A stretch of DNA of 64,000 bases, from contig OU744726.1 of NCBI GenBank assembly GCA_916613615.1, positions 15,875,515 to 15,939,514 of the forward strand. The letters are read 5' to 3'. The DNA comes from Steromphala cineraria. Taxonomy: Eukaryota; Mollusca; Gastropoda; Trochida; Trochidae. The position numbers and the translations under genes are program-made. Shown here piece after piece: positions 1 through 10,849 of this stretch (positions are counted from its first letter, which is position 1; every line of letters starts with the position of its first letter). The notes below the pieces were generated by a model that had not been told where the DNA came from, made no database searches, and saw nothing but the letters and a program-made list of their open reading frames with translations.

Positions 1-300
1 GCCTATAGGCCTAATATAACCGACCTTCTCGCCAGGTTTTGGTGGAGGGGGGACATAGTCCGGTTTCAGGGGGTCACGGGGACCCTCCGGGGTTTGGGGT
101 TTACTCCCTCCTTTCTTTCCCTTCTTCTTTCCTTTCACCTTCTTCTTTACAGGCATTTTCTCTTCACTCGTTCACTCTACCACACCTTAACCTCCCGTCT
201 CTGTATACGATAGGGCGCCGCCATATTGAAACATTTCTTGTCGCTAGGCAACGGTGGACGCGGTATGCATGTCGCCCTTTTCCCGCGATATAATGGGGGA
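1..300. promoter_or_regulatory. Possible promoter-like segment with an RFX X-box-like motif
   Basis: This stretch is more GC- and CpG-rich than what follows. GTCGCTAGGCAAC at 240-252 resembles the RFX X-box (GTNRCC, short spacer, RGYAAC) with one mismatch in the left half. A CGCCGCCAT motif like a YY1 site lies just upstream at about 214-222. I found no convincing exon or donor site after it, so the regulatory reading is an inference. The open frames here are short and carry no recognisable domain. Confidence 0.2.
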
Positions 301-753
301 TCAGTATAAGCTTTAAGCTTCTCGTTGAAGTTGTTTTGACATTTAGGGTAAATCTTTTAGATTGCATTTTAGTATTAATAATTAAGTAGTATTTGATTAT
401 GTTGTATATAGAAATATGTTTTCAGACTTTCATATTCATTTCTAAATTTGTTTGTAAGACGATTCGTGCAACAATGATAGGCTACATGTATGTTCGTGAA
501 TCGTGATACATTTTTCTCACGAATATCTGTTATTAATAATGTTGTTGTGTTTATATACAAATTTACAATTATTGTCTACAGAGTTGTACGTATACTTCAT
601 GTAAAACATGTTAGAAATAAGTCCAGTTTTAACCATTAGTCATTTTATCTACCTGTGTTTCAAACTATCTATTTTAATTATAGGAGATAAGCTGAATCTG
701 ATGTTGTCTGGTAAAGCTGTATTGCAGAAACAGAAACCAAACTTAATTCAATG
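301..753. other. Intergenic, AT-rich, nothing recognised
   Basis: Low-GC sequence without a recognisable coding segment, RNA gene or repeat. It ends where the 3' tail of the minus-strand LINE begins. Confidence 0.5.
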
Positions 754-849
754 TCAAAGTCAAAGTCAAAGATGTTTATTGTATGAAAGGCCTCTGGCCC
801 ATATACAAAAGAGTTACAGTATGGTACATGAAAGTTAACTAATACATAG

Positions 850-1884
850 TTACGTAAAACAACATTCTACTACAATACCTAATACTAATTGCTTTATGAG
901 AAGATCTCTCTTTTCTAATGCATGTTTTATATATAATGCTAATTGAACAATAATAGCTTCGTTATTAGTTTGCAATAAAGAAGTATAAGCATCCTTTGGT
1001 TGTTTATCTAAAAAGTGGAGTGGTATATATTTCTGTCTTAATTCAAAATAACAAGGGCATGAAAATGTAAAATGCATTTCATTTTCTACTCCTTGGTTGC
1101 ACAAAGGACAAAATCTTTTTTCTTTATCGATAGCTGTTTTCCTCCCCTCATTGATCATTAAACTTAGCAAACCCAAGCGATATTTTACAAATATTTTTCT
1201 TAAATGATATGAAGTTATTATTGATAAGTATTTTTCTGGCTGAAGTAAGATTTTGAAGGTCCTGTAATATTCATATCGTGAACTTGAATCTAAAGTGGAA
1301 TGCCAATCTTGACTGAACATATTTATTGCTCGAAGTCGAAACTCATTAATAAATCTGTTAACGTCCCCGATTGTCTCGCACAACCATATGAAACCAAAAC
1401 CATGAGAAAATAATAAATTCCTAATATCGCATGCCCAAGTATGTTTTCCCAAATTATCAAGACATAAAAGCATGTTATAAGCTAATCTAGGTAGACGTTT
1501 TTCGTGCATAGTTAAAATCTTGAACCAAAACCTTAAACATCGTATTTGAGAATTAATGTACAATGGAAACCTGCCACATTCGCCATACACCATGCAAGTA
1601 GGTGTCTGTGAGCTTACACCAAGGAACTTTTTGCAGGCTAACAGATGCACTCTCTCTATACAAACGAAACGCTGAAAACCCCATATTTCAGAGCCATATA
1701 ATAAAATGGGTTGTATCTGAGAGTTAAATATCTTAAAGAATATATTTGGAGACATGGTTCCAACTTTGCTTAAAACTGATACAACTTGTACTAAAGCTTT
1801 TTTACCGCGTAAAGCTAAATTCTGTGCGCAATTGTTTATATTCAGTCTGTGTGAAAACAAAAATCCTAAATAAGAATAATGATT
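850..1884 (-). pseudogene. LINE ORF2 C-terminal region (outer element, downstream half)
   Basis: Open for about 346 codons. It carries the post-RT region of this LINE family: an SEIWGF / ACKKFLGV block, an MVYGECGRFPL block and a terminal CPLC...H...C zinc-knuckle-like motif. It aligns block by block with the inner element's C-terminus (AEVWGF, CKKFLGV, MVYGECGRFPI, CKLC...H...C), so both belong to the same family. Its own start codon is artificial; the true upstream sequence is at 4238-4643. Confidence 0.85.
1869..1884 (+). repeat. Left target-site duplication of the inner LINE
   Basis: AATAAGAATAATGATT, identical to 4238-4253. The flanking bases (A at 1868 against T at 4237, A at 1885 against G at 4254) differ, which fixes the length at 16 bp. 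Confidence 0.9.
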
Positions 1885-4059
1885 AAACAAATTAAACTAG
1901 CAAATAATGTTAACTCCAAAGAGTTTTGGTCAATATTCCGGGAGTTGAACGGCAAACAGTTTAAACAATGTAACATAAGCACTGAGAATTGGTATGAACA
2001 TTTTAAACATTTATTCTCGTCGATTGAAAAGGAACCAGATAGTGAAAACTCGACTACTGGTGTTGGGGTAGATACATCCACCGATTTTAAAGAATTGTCT
2101 AGTGGTATTCTGGATTCGCCAATAAGCAGACAAGAAATTTTGGATAGCATACAAAATTTAAAAGTGAACAAAGCAGCAGGCGTAGATAACATTTTACCAG
2201 AATTTATAAAACACTCTGGGGATATTCTACTACCCTACTTAGAGTTAGTTTTTAATGTTATCTTAGATAGCGGTAACTTCCCCTCGTCTTGGACTACTGG
2301 CATTATTATACCAATCCATAAGAGTGGAGATGTTAATAACGCAGATAATTACAGAGGTATAAATCTACTTAGTATACTGGGAAAGGTATTCGTATATATC
2401 ATTAACAAAAGATTAACATTCTGGGCTGATACATTTGATAAAATAGACGAATCGCAAGCTGGGTTCAGGGCGGGATATAGCACAGTAGACAATATTTTCA
2501 TACTAAATTCGATAATCCAGAAGTGTCTTGGTACAAAAGGTAATAAATTGTATGCCTTGTTTATAGATTTTAAAAAAGCATTTGACTCGATACATAGAGC
2601 AAAACTATGGGGGGTTATGGAGAAACATGGCGTTAGCCCTAGGATGAATACATTGCTAAGGAATATTTATGACAATGTTAAAGTTTGCATCAGAAATAAT
2701 CATGAAATTTCGGATTCTTTTATCTGCAATGCTGGTCTGAGACAAGGTTGTATTTTGAGCCCATTTCTGTTTTCGATGTTTATAAATGAATTTGCATTGA
2801 TAATCCATAGTGGTGGCTCTCATGGAGTTCAGTTACACCCTTATTTAACCGAATTGTTCTTACTATTGTTTGCTGACGATATGATTTTATTTTCAACAAC
2901 CATTGTTGGACTACAGCGGCATATAAACGCATTAGAACATTATTGTGAAAATACAGGCTTAAGTATCAATATGGAGAAAACTAAAGTTGTAGTATTCAAA
3001 AATGGAGGTAAGCTATCTATAACCGAAAAGTGGTATTATAAAGGCCACCAGCTTTGTGTAACGAAATCATATAAGTATCTTGGAGTTTATTTTTCAAATC
3101 GCCTTTGCTTTTCAGATCATTCAAAATATTGTTCTACACAAGCCAAAAAAGTACTAATTGGTGTTTTAAAAAGTATTTCAAAACTTGTGGATATTGATTG
3201 TAATTCTTTTTTCAAAATATTTGATTCAAAAATTGTTCCTATTTTATTGTATGGCGCAGAGGTATGGGGATTCAAACATTTTGAAGTTATTGAGAAAATA
3301 CACTTATACGCTTGTAAAAAATTCCTAGGAGTAAAGATTAACACTCCGAGCAATATGGTGTATGGTGAATGTGGCAGATTCCCAATTCACATATTCGCAA
3401 AAGTGAAAATAATAAAATTTTGGATACGTCTTTTGAATATGCCCTCATATAGATACCCTAGACAATGCTATGACATGATGTTGATGTATGATAAGAATGG
3501 AAAGACAAATTGGGTATCCAACATTCGTAAATTATTAAATAATGTTGGTTTTGGTGACATATGGCTGAGCCAAAAAGTTGATTTTAATTCCAATTTTGTA
3601 AATATTTTTATGCAAAGACTGAAAGATATATTTACACAAGAATGGTGTATGTCACTATCACTTTCAAACAAATGTTTTTACTACAGGATGTTTAAGCCAC
3701 ATATATACAGAGAAAATTATCTGAGTTCATTAAATATAAGAAAATTTCGAAATGCATTATCTCGCTTTAGATGCTCATCCCACGACCTAGCAATTGAATC
3801 AGGTAGATATAATAATATACCGCCAGAAACTAGAATTTGTAAATTATGTAATCTTAATTGTGTAGAAGACGAATATCATTTTGTTTTAATTTGCCCATTA
3901 TATGCTGACCTCAGAACAACTAACATTCCTAGATACTATTATGAACATCCAAATAAAATCAAATTCTCATTACTTTTAGGAACTGACAATAATAATCTAA
4001 TTCGAAAGCTATCAACTTTCATTTATCAAGGAATGTCATTAAGAAAGAATAAATTATAA
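1885..4059 (+). CDS. LINE reverse transcriptase, N-terminally truncated, frame open
   Basis: About 724 codons of ORF2 without a stop. RT blocks occur in order: an NKAAGVDNI...PEF block, IIPIHKSGD, NYRGI, QAGFRAGYST, LFIDFKKAFDSI, LRQGCILSPFLFSMF and the catalytic LLFADDMIL, whose two aspartates fall near residues 333-334 counting from 1879. A C-terminal C-x2-C...H-x4-C motif (from about residue 654) is the usual LINE zinc knuckle. The endonuclease domain and start are absent. Transcription would depend on a neighbouring promoter. Clade is uncertain (CR1/Jockey/I-like). Confidence 0.85.
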   Translation, partial: KQIKLANNVNSKEFWSIFRELNGKQFKQCNISTENWYEHFKHLFSSIEKEPDSENSTTGVGVDTSTDFKELSSGILDSPISRQEILDSIQNLKVNKAAGVDNILPEFIKHSGDILLPYLELVFNVILDSGNFPSSWTTGIIIPIHKSGDVNNADNYRGINLLSILGKVFVYIINKRLTFWADTFDKIDESQAGFRAGYSTVDNIFILNSIIQKCLGTKGNKLYALFIDFKKAFDSIHRAKLWGVMEKHGVSPRMNTLLRNIYDNVKVCIRNNHEISDSFICNAGLRQGCILSPFLFSMFINEFALIIHSGGSHGVQLHPYLTELFLLLFADDMILFSTTIVGLQRHINALEHYCENTGLSINMEKTKVVVFKNGGKLSITEKWYYKGHQLCVTKSYKYLGVYFSNRLCFSDHSKYCSTQAKKVLIGVLKSISKLVDIDCNSFFKIFDSKIVPILLYGAEVWGFKHFEVIEKIHLYACKKFLGVKINTPSNMVYGECGRFPIHIFAKVKIIKFWIRLLNMPSYRYPRQCYDMMLMYDKNGKTNWVSNIRKLLNNVGFGDIWLSQKVDFNSNFVNIFMQRLKDIFTQEWCMSLSLSNKCFYYRMFKPHIYRENYLSSLNIRKFRNALSRFRCSSHDLAIESGRYNNIPPETRICKLCNLNCVEDEYHFVLICPLYADLRTTNIPRYYYEHPNKIKFSLLLGTDNNNLIRKLSTFIYQGMSLRKNKL

Positions 4060-4237
4060 GTATGATGTGATATTGTATTAAATTTTAGATAATATGTGTT
4101 TTGTCTGATATGATGTGGTATATGCTAGAATATAATATGTTGTAATTGTAATAATTAATTGTGTGTAAATTGATGTTATAATTCGTTCATGTTTTGTACT
4201 ATAGGCCTGTGGCCTCTTAGTATTGAATAAAGAACTT
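1885..4237 (+). mobile_element. Inner LINE copy, 5'-truncated, inserted into the outer LINE
   Basis: A 2,353-bp insertion flanked by a perfect 16-bp direct repeat (1869-1884 and 4238-4253). It has the 5' truncation expected from target-primed reverse transcription: it starts inside ORF2 downstream of the endonuclease domain. The 3' end has a polyadenylation signal AATAAA at 4226-4231 and no long poly(A). The last segment (TAGGCCTGTGGCCTCTTAG) resembles the 3' end of the outer copy, consistent with one family. The uninterrupted ORF and intact duplication suggest a recent insertion. Confidence 0.9.
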
Positions 4238-4253
4238 AATAAGAATAATGATT
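4238..4253 (+). repeat. Right target-site duplication of the inner LINE
   Basis: Second copy of the 16-bp target. On the minus strand it encodes the NHYSY residues at the interrupted RT of the outer LINE. Confidence 0.9.
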
Positions 4254-4643
4254 GGAAATATTTATCAAATTGCCATCATAAAACCAACGCTCTTTTGTCG
4301 CTACAGGGCCACCCTTTCTAAATATTACTATTTCTGTTTTACTTAAGTTAACTGACAATTTCCATTCTTTAGTGTACTTCTCTAAGATATTTAGTTGATT
4401 TTGTAAACCGACTACAGTGTCTGAGACCAAAATTACGTCGTCAGCAAAAAGAAGCATGAGGATTTCTAAACTAGGATACATTTGGATACCATGTTTTCCA
4501 CTTGTACTGATATCATGATATAATTCATTAATGAAAAATGAAAATAGAATTGGACTTAAGCAGCAACCTTGTCTTAAGCCTAAAGGACAATCAAAGTAAT
4601 CAATGTTATCTATAAACACAATAATTGGTGTGTTGAGCCTCCC
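4238..4643 (-). pseudogene. LINE reverse-transcriptase core fragment (outer element, upstream half)
   Basis: About 130 residues of RT. The LRQGCCLSPILFSFFINEL block and the catalytic LLFADDVIL block (FADD form of the YXDD motif) are visible, followed by the NLSKTEIVIF segment typical of LINE RTs. The piece ends abruptly at the insertion point of the inner LINE. It lacks the palm and finger motifs upstream of the RQG box, so it cannot encode an active polymerase alone. Confidence 0.85.
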
Positions 4644-5930
4644 TTATATGTTGTGTAATAATTGAAAGGTAATCTAAAGCGGTCTGAAAAAAAGAAAATA
4701 GTTGATAGTGTTAAATAGGTTATGTAGCTAATATCCAATTTAATTGATTTCTAATTCCCCAAACTAACTGTTGATTAATGAAACTTAATTTGAAAAAACA
4801 TTAAGTGTCAATTATTTCTCATTCATCATTCGGTGTATGTACACATCGTAATGGTGAGGTCATGTTTGTTAATACACGAAGTGTCATTTGATTGATAACA
4901 ATCAAAAGTTCACAAGGAACTCTCAACACATGAAATTCAAATTACTTTTCTTCACAAAATTCAATCCAGTTCTGCATACATTGTCCCAAAACGTTGTTTG
5001 CGAAATTGTTACTACATTGCAAAATACGTGTGAACACTAAACGTTTATAGCTTTACCGCTTTTGATTAATTGTATATAGATAAAGTATGTCACTTTAACT
5101 TGACTTTAAAGTTTCTTTGAAACGGCATCTGTCTTTAAAATCAAACCTTGACACGACATTATTTGCAGAACGCTTCGCAACCGCCAATGATACCATATAT
5201 AACAGCTATAACAATTCAACACAAGTGGGAATACCATTAATGAAATTAAACGGACAATAATCAAAAGGACATTTCCAGCATCGCCTAAATGATCACCAGA
5301 GTTGCACTCATATAAAGGAGTAATAAATAATATGTTAATGCAACTATATAGTTTGGTTAAAATCATTCAACAATATTTTGTCACGAAGAAAACAGATTAT
5401 GTTATCAACGATACATTTTTAATTTTGATTAAAGATAAAGTTTAATTTTGATCAACACTCACCTCTTAACTTCTTTGAGAGGCATTTTTTACCTCTTAAA
5501 CTTGTCGTAGCACTTCCTTGTTTTTACGAGTTTTTCGCGTTGATGATTGCCAATGCCACAGTTGCTAAGGCGAAAAAGCGTTGCTCGAAGACTCACAATG
5601 TCCTTTGCGCAATGCTGCAATTAATACGTCTCTTTCTATATTAAGCCCCAAACGGATGCTGGAAATAGTAATAATACTATGGATTGTAGCAAAATGAAGG
5701 TTTGCTAAAATTTCTAAGAAAAAATATATAAATGCTGTCTCACTCTTTATATGGTCTGAATATTGATCTAAAATAATTTGTGCCACCTAGGTGAAAACGC
5801 AAGTCAAATTTAAGAAGCGCAAGAAACAAAATAATTGAACGTTACGTCTTACCGAATTAAGTAGATATAATGTATCATTTCGCGGTAATTCGCCTTAGCA
5901 AATTTGCGAATGTCATTGTCATTCAACGTA
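4644..5930. other. Intergenic, nothing recognised
   Basis: AT-rich sequence. Two minus-strand open frames (about 5106-5366 and 5565-5786) have no recognisable domain, repeat or splice context and look fortuitous. Confidence 0.45.
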
Positions 5931-5941
5931 GGGCAGGAACT

Positions 5942-5960
5942 CCCCCCCCCCCCCCCCCCC
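5942..5960 (+). repeat. Homopolymer C tract (19 C)
   Basis: Uninterrupted run of 19 C followed by ATTTTTTCAG. The same order (C run, then a T-rich stretch) recurs at 6371-6387. At 50005 a C run marks the left end of a Tc1-like element. Confidence 0.9.
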
Positions 5961-6339
5961 ATTTTTTCAGGTATAAATTTATATACAGGGCAATTATATA
6001 TATTTATACAGAGTCAAACATCTACAATGGTTATCAAAATTTCCAATCATTGTTTCTAAATAGAATGTGTAAAATAGACCACAGTTTCAAGAATTATGTT
6101 TCCTGGTCTTGGTTAATGTAAATATATTTGGTGATATTACAATACTGTATTATTTGTCTTTGGATAAAAGAAAACTTTGGGGTAGATACTTTCTTACTAC
6201 AATTGAATATTATGTTCTTAACTAATAGGATCATGGCATTTAATGCGTAAATATTTTCCCCGTTTCACTCAAAACAGTACTTGAGAGATTGTAAAACTAA
6301 GTTGAACATCTACAGTATTGAGCCACATTATCAGCTCAC

Positions 6340-6410
6340 GCCATATATACACAAAGAACTTAATTAAGCACCCCCCCCCCCCCCCCTATTTTTTCAAGCA
6401 GAAAACACTG
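6340..6410 (+). repeat. C tract with Tc1-like terminal sequence
   Basis: TATATACACAAAG...TTAAGCA directly precedes 17 C (6371-6387) and TATTTTTTCAAG. This matches the order at the left end of the Tc1-like element near 49981 (TATACACACC...GTTAAGCA, then 19 C). It is probably a solo terminal remnant or a miniature derivative of that family; no opposite end was found nearby. Confidence 0.5.
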
Positions 6411-6689
6411 TTGAGAAGAAACAAAAAAAATATCTTAGGAAAACAATTAGGATTTTTCAATAGAATGATCATCTCCCAGTGTGGAAACGAAAACTTCACT
6501 AGATTTACGATTCACTGTCACTGGATAACTGATTTTACAAAAACTTGGTAGATTTTAGTGAAATCCAAGTTATCTTATAATTGAAAATGATAGTTAACAT
6601 TCTTTGCTGCAATGTGATTTTAATATTTCTCTTGACTGAATTGATGACTTTTTAGTAAATGACCTCATAGCAAAACCCAGCAAACAATT

Positions 6690-7640
6690 TTACGTTGTCA
6701 CAACGTTGTGGCAACGTCATGTGAAGGTGTCAATAAGGTTATTTTTTAAATGTTATTATTACGTAATTTGTAGATTCCTTTTGACGTAATTTTGACGTAA
6801 CGTTACAAAGCTAATGTTGTGCCAAAGTTTTTCGCCAACGTTATTTGTAGATTCCTCATAACGTCATTCAAACGTTGTTCAATGACGTTATGAAACCAAC
6901 GTCTGGGAAATGTTATGTTCTAATGTTAGTTTTACTTTTTTTGTAGACTCCTTTTTACGTTATTTTATAACGTTATAAAACCAATTTTATGGCAACGTTG
7001 TTTTCTAATGTTATTTTGACGTAATTTATAGATTTCTTTTTACGTATTTTTAACGTAATTTTGTAACATTCTGGAAACGTTGTTTTTAGATATAATTTGT
7101 AGATTTCTCTTAACGTCATTCAAACGTTGATTGTAATGTTATTATACCAACATCCACGTAACGTTATTTTCTAATGTTGTTATGATGTAATTTGTAGACA
7201 TATTTTTACGTAATTTTATAATGTTACAGAATCAACTTCCTGGCAACGTTTGTCTTAGACGCTATTTGTAGATTCCTTAAAACGTCATTCAAACGTCGAT
7301 TTATAACGTTATGAAACCAACATCCAGGTAATGTTATTTTCTAATGTTATTATGTAGTTATTTGTAGTTTCGCTATTATGTAATTTTAACGTTGCAATAG
7401 TTATGTTGTGGCAACCTTTTTCTAAACGTTATTTGTAGATTCCTTAGAACGTAATTCTAACGTCGTTTTTTAACGTTTTAAAAACCAACATACGAGTAAT
7501 GTTTTTTTCTAATGTTATAATGACATTATTTGTAGATTTATTTTAACGTTAGTTTAAAACGTTACAAAACTAATGTTCTGGCTACGTTTTTTTCCAAACG
7601 TGACCAATAGATTCCTTTTAACGTCCTTCTAACATTATTT
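6690..7640. repeat. Diverged AACGTT-rich satellite, about 167-bp period
   Basis: The phrase TTTGTAGATTCCTTTTAACGT recurs at least ten times, at about 6768, 6844, 6940, 7023, 7097, 7190, 7263, 7360, 7430, 7528 and 7600. Alternate copies are about 167 bp apart, so the unit is a dimer of two related ~83-bp halves. One half carries AACGTCATTCAAACGTTG, the other TAATTTTGTAACGTTACAAAAC. Copies differ by many substitutions. Each contains several palindromic AACGTT sites. Confidence 0.75.
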
Positions 7641-8045
7641 TGTAACGTTACAATACCAACATTCAGACAACGTTGTCCTCCTTATGCGTTCCAAACGTTA
7701 TGTTTGACGTCATCTCAACATTGCAAAATAACGTCAATTTAACATTGGAAACAAACCTCCCTTGCATGTTGTAAACCAATATACCTTGAATGTTGTCAAC
7801 AAACGTCCTCTTAATGTCGTAAACCAACGTCCTCTGAACGTTGTTTACAAACGTTAGTGGAAGATTGTTAAATAACCTCCCCTGAATGTCATAAACAAAC
7901 GTCCAAAACAACATTATTCAATCATGTCCACTGCAGGTCATACATTAATGTTCCTCGAACTTTGTTAACCAGGCTCTGAACGTTGTAAATCGAAGTTCTT
8001 TGAACATAGTAAACCGACATCCTCCGAATGTTATCAATGTCTAAG
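7641..8045. repeat. Short-period (~30 bp) AACGT-rich tandem repeat
   Basis: Degenerate units of about 30 bp built on CCTCTGAACGTTGTAAACCA continue directly from the 167-bp satellite and fade out near 8045. The minus-strand open frame at 7663-7914 (VYDIKRTFVDNIQG-like repeats) is a by-product of the repeat. Confidence 0.6.
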
Positions 8046-8975
8046 CCATTTAATCAACACATGCAAACAAGAAGACAATAAGAATAATTTTCAAAAGCAA
8101 ATCTGAGAATAATGGTTCAAATTTGTACTTCATCTCCAAATATCTACATTCATTCACATTTGAAGGTCAGTCAGTTGACATTTACAGGAGTAGAGTACAT
8201 CTTGATATTCATCATACCTGAAATCAAAACATAAGAAAAATGTTAGTTGTGAGTTCTCATAGGAATGAATCAAACATACTATTTGAAAAAAAGTAAATTT
8301 TAGTGATGCAAATTATGCAAGTGTACTTTTCATAAGGACAACAGTATTATTAATGCAGACAATATTTACTTTAATATAGGTTAAATGGTAATTGGAAGTT
8401 AAGTTCATCAACTGCCTTTATGCACACTTTTATTGAGCAACAAGGAAGAAATAAGATCACAATACCCCATCTGCCATTTCATGTAATCAATGTTATCAAA
8501 GCAGAGAAATATTTATACAGTATCATCAAAAGCAACTTGTGTCTGCTGAATCACTCAATGTAAGCTGTGACCAAATTTGAAGACTTAAAACATATTTTTG
8601 AAATATTCATGAGATACCACATTCATAAGAAATGGAAAAGTGTTCATTTGCTGTCTGTGTATCCACCCAGTGGGATATCAAGCCAACAGTAAGCTTTACA
8701 ATTTACATATAACTCTTGTCAAGGTCACCCAAAATGACTGGTGTCTGTGTAATCCCAACATAAAGGCTATGACCAAACTTAATACTATCAGTGAAATCGT
8801 TCACAAGAATCCTGTTGATCGCATGGACACGGCTGAATACAATGTTAATCGTTAACCGCTAAACGTTAATCAAACCCCACCATCTTAGCCCTAATGCCAG
8901 TTAAGCCAGGGACAATCAAAAAGGTCAATATCTTAGAAGAAAAAAAGAAAATGGTATACTAAGGAACAAAAATGC
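8046..8975. other. Unassigned intergenic sequence
   Basis: Mixed AT-rich sequence. A TAACCGCTAAACGTTAATC stretch at about 8850-8870 is the only notable local feature. No gene or RNA recognised. Confidence 0.4.
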
Positions 8976-8978
8976 TCT

Positions 8979-10436
8979 GTAGCTCATCAGGCTTCATATC
9001 TAATTTTGCTGTTGCCAATGTGATTTCCCCCTTTGTAGGGGCCAAAAGGTATTAAATTCTAGACTTACCGTAAGTATATATATGATGTGATTTCAGAAAC
9101 CAGTAATCAAAACAGAAATGGAAATAGCTCAAATATTCAATAGACAATTTATGGCATAGGAAGACTGTAACTTCAATAGAAGAAGTCTGTCCTTAAGATT
9201 TTAGCTTTCTAGGCCTTTTGGTTCTGGAGAAGCAAATGAAAATAGGTTTTTAGGGGCCACCCGGCCGCTAAAGCTATAAATAATAACCCTCACTATAGTA
9301 CAGCGGATAAGTGCAATTTTTTAGCTGAATTGTGCACTAAGGAGCAAAGTTTCAGCTTCTTGCCCTTTTGCTTCTGGAGAAGAAAATTGTATGATTAGGA
9401 TTAGGGATATAAAGTTCTCACATTTGTAAGGGACCTGAATAACTGATGTATGGTTTTGTCGGCCGCATGGTTGACCTTTACACCGTCACATTTCAAGCAT
9501 GTATACGTAAGGATTCATAGGCCCACCAAAGTGTATGTATATTACTTTTTATTATATAAGGATTATATTTTAACTGTTAGCTTATTTTGCAATGTACGCT
9601 CATTGTGTTCTTCATGTGAAGATAAGTTCATCATACTTTTGTAGGCACTTGAAAGTGCTTAAAGCTGCTGTAAAATATCATCTTTCCTCAATGCTGCCGT
9701 GTAAACATCTCCTTGTAAGAAATTTTCTAGGGAAGCACTCATTAAATATCTCCTAAAATTGTTTCTTTCTCTTGGTTGTTTAAACTCTTTGGTCTTTGAT
9801 TATGCTATCTTAAGTGTAATATTAACCTAATTTCGTGAATTTTCATTACGTTGCAGTCTTTTGCCCTTTAAGGAGCCATTCTATGGCCGGGGTTATCTGT
9901 TTTCGACAGAACAAAGATGAAAACAGGTTTTAAGGGCGTGACCCCTGTGCATGATTGTTATTAGGGGCCACAAAAGCAATAAATTATAATCCCAACGAGA
10001 CAAGGAGTCTGTACATAAAGCCTTTGAAGTTTCAGGTTTTTAAGGCCTTCTGCTTCTGGAGAAGAAGATTAAAATAGGTTTAAGGGCATGGCCCCTGTGA
10101 CCCTTATTAGGGGCCATAGGAGCCACAAAAGCTATAAATTATAACCCTGTCTGTACACGTAGTTTCAGATTTCTAGGCCTCATGTTTCTGGAAAGAAGAT
10201 GAAAATATATTTTAAGGGCGTGGCCCCTGTGACCCTTGTAAGGGGCCACAAAAGCTATCAATTATAATGCCCCCTACCTTAAGAGTCTGTACACAAAGTT
10301 TCAGCTTTCTAGGCCATATGCTTCTGGAGAAAAAGTCGAACATGTGCAAAGTTTACGGACGGACGGACGCCGGACACCATGCCATGCCATGCCATAAGGC
10401 ATAAGCCCATCGGGCCTTACAGACCAGATGAGCTAA
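8979..10436 (+). mobile_element. GGACGGACGG-type dispersed element, long copy
   Basis: Starts at TAGCTCATCAGGCTTCATAT and ends at GCCAGATGAGCTAAAAAT, so its ends form a short inverted repeat (TAGCTCATC-GGC). The body holds tandem units of about 120-150 bp with the phrases TTTCAGCTTTCTAGGCC, GCTTCTGGAGAAGAAGATGAAAA and GGCCCCTGTGACCCTTATTAGGGGCC (copies near 9210, 9370, 10060, 10190, 10320). The last unit runs into GGACGGACGGACGCCGGAC, (CATGC)n and a hairpin (CATCGGGCCTTACAGACCAGATG). No protein is encoded. Related copies lie at 12340-13138 (+) and 59957-60497 (-). Confidence 0.7.
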
Positions 10437-10848
10437 AAATAAACAAAATTTTTTTTCGAAATCTTGCAGGGAAACAAAAGCATTTAGAACCACGGAACCA
10501 TGTGCAGAGCCCATGGCATTGTCATGTCAGTGAAACAATATCCTGCAAAATTTATATTTAAAAAAACAGTCTATGAATTGAAAGGATTAATGTATAAGAA
10601 GATTTCTCCATGACTAGATGGTTATGAACAAATACATATTTGCATTATTTCAATGTGATATGTTTACACTATATAACTTCCTGTAAAATAATTTAAGCAA
10701 TGTTCTTCTGAAAGTTTAGCTAGAAATTGTTTAAACATTAATGGATATTTTCAGAAATGTGTTTTGATGCGTATAACACTGTTTATACCAATATAACAAT
10801 ATTGCACATTCTTAAAGTTATCAGAAAACTTATAGAAAGCTTATATGA
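10437..10848. other. Unassigned AT-rich spacer
   Basis: No recognisable feature between the dispersed element and the SINE. Confidence 0.4.
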
Positions 10849-10849
10849 T

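Larger units (their letters stand above)
754..4643 (-). mobile_element. Outer non-LTR retrotransposon (LINE), 5'-truncated, split by a later LINE
   Basis: A minus-strand LINE remnant in two pieces: reverse-transcriptase core at about 4643-4238 and C-terminal half at 1884-850. The two pieces join in frame once the inner insertion (1885-4237) and one target duplication are removed; both end or begin with the same NHYSY residues encoded by the duplicated target. The 3' end carries an AATAAA and a (TTTGAC)3 tail, written as GTCAAA repeats on the plus strand at 754-772. The frame is closed by a stop at about 4644-4646, so the endonuclease and the first part of the RT are missing. No confident target duplication was found for this outer copy. 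Confidence 0.85.

Noticed and set aside
5941..6551. Pro-rich ORFs at the C tracts
   Set aside because: The proline runs are just CCC codons of homopolymer C; flanking frames have no domain.
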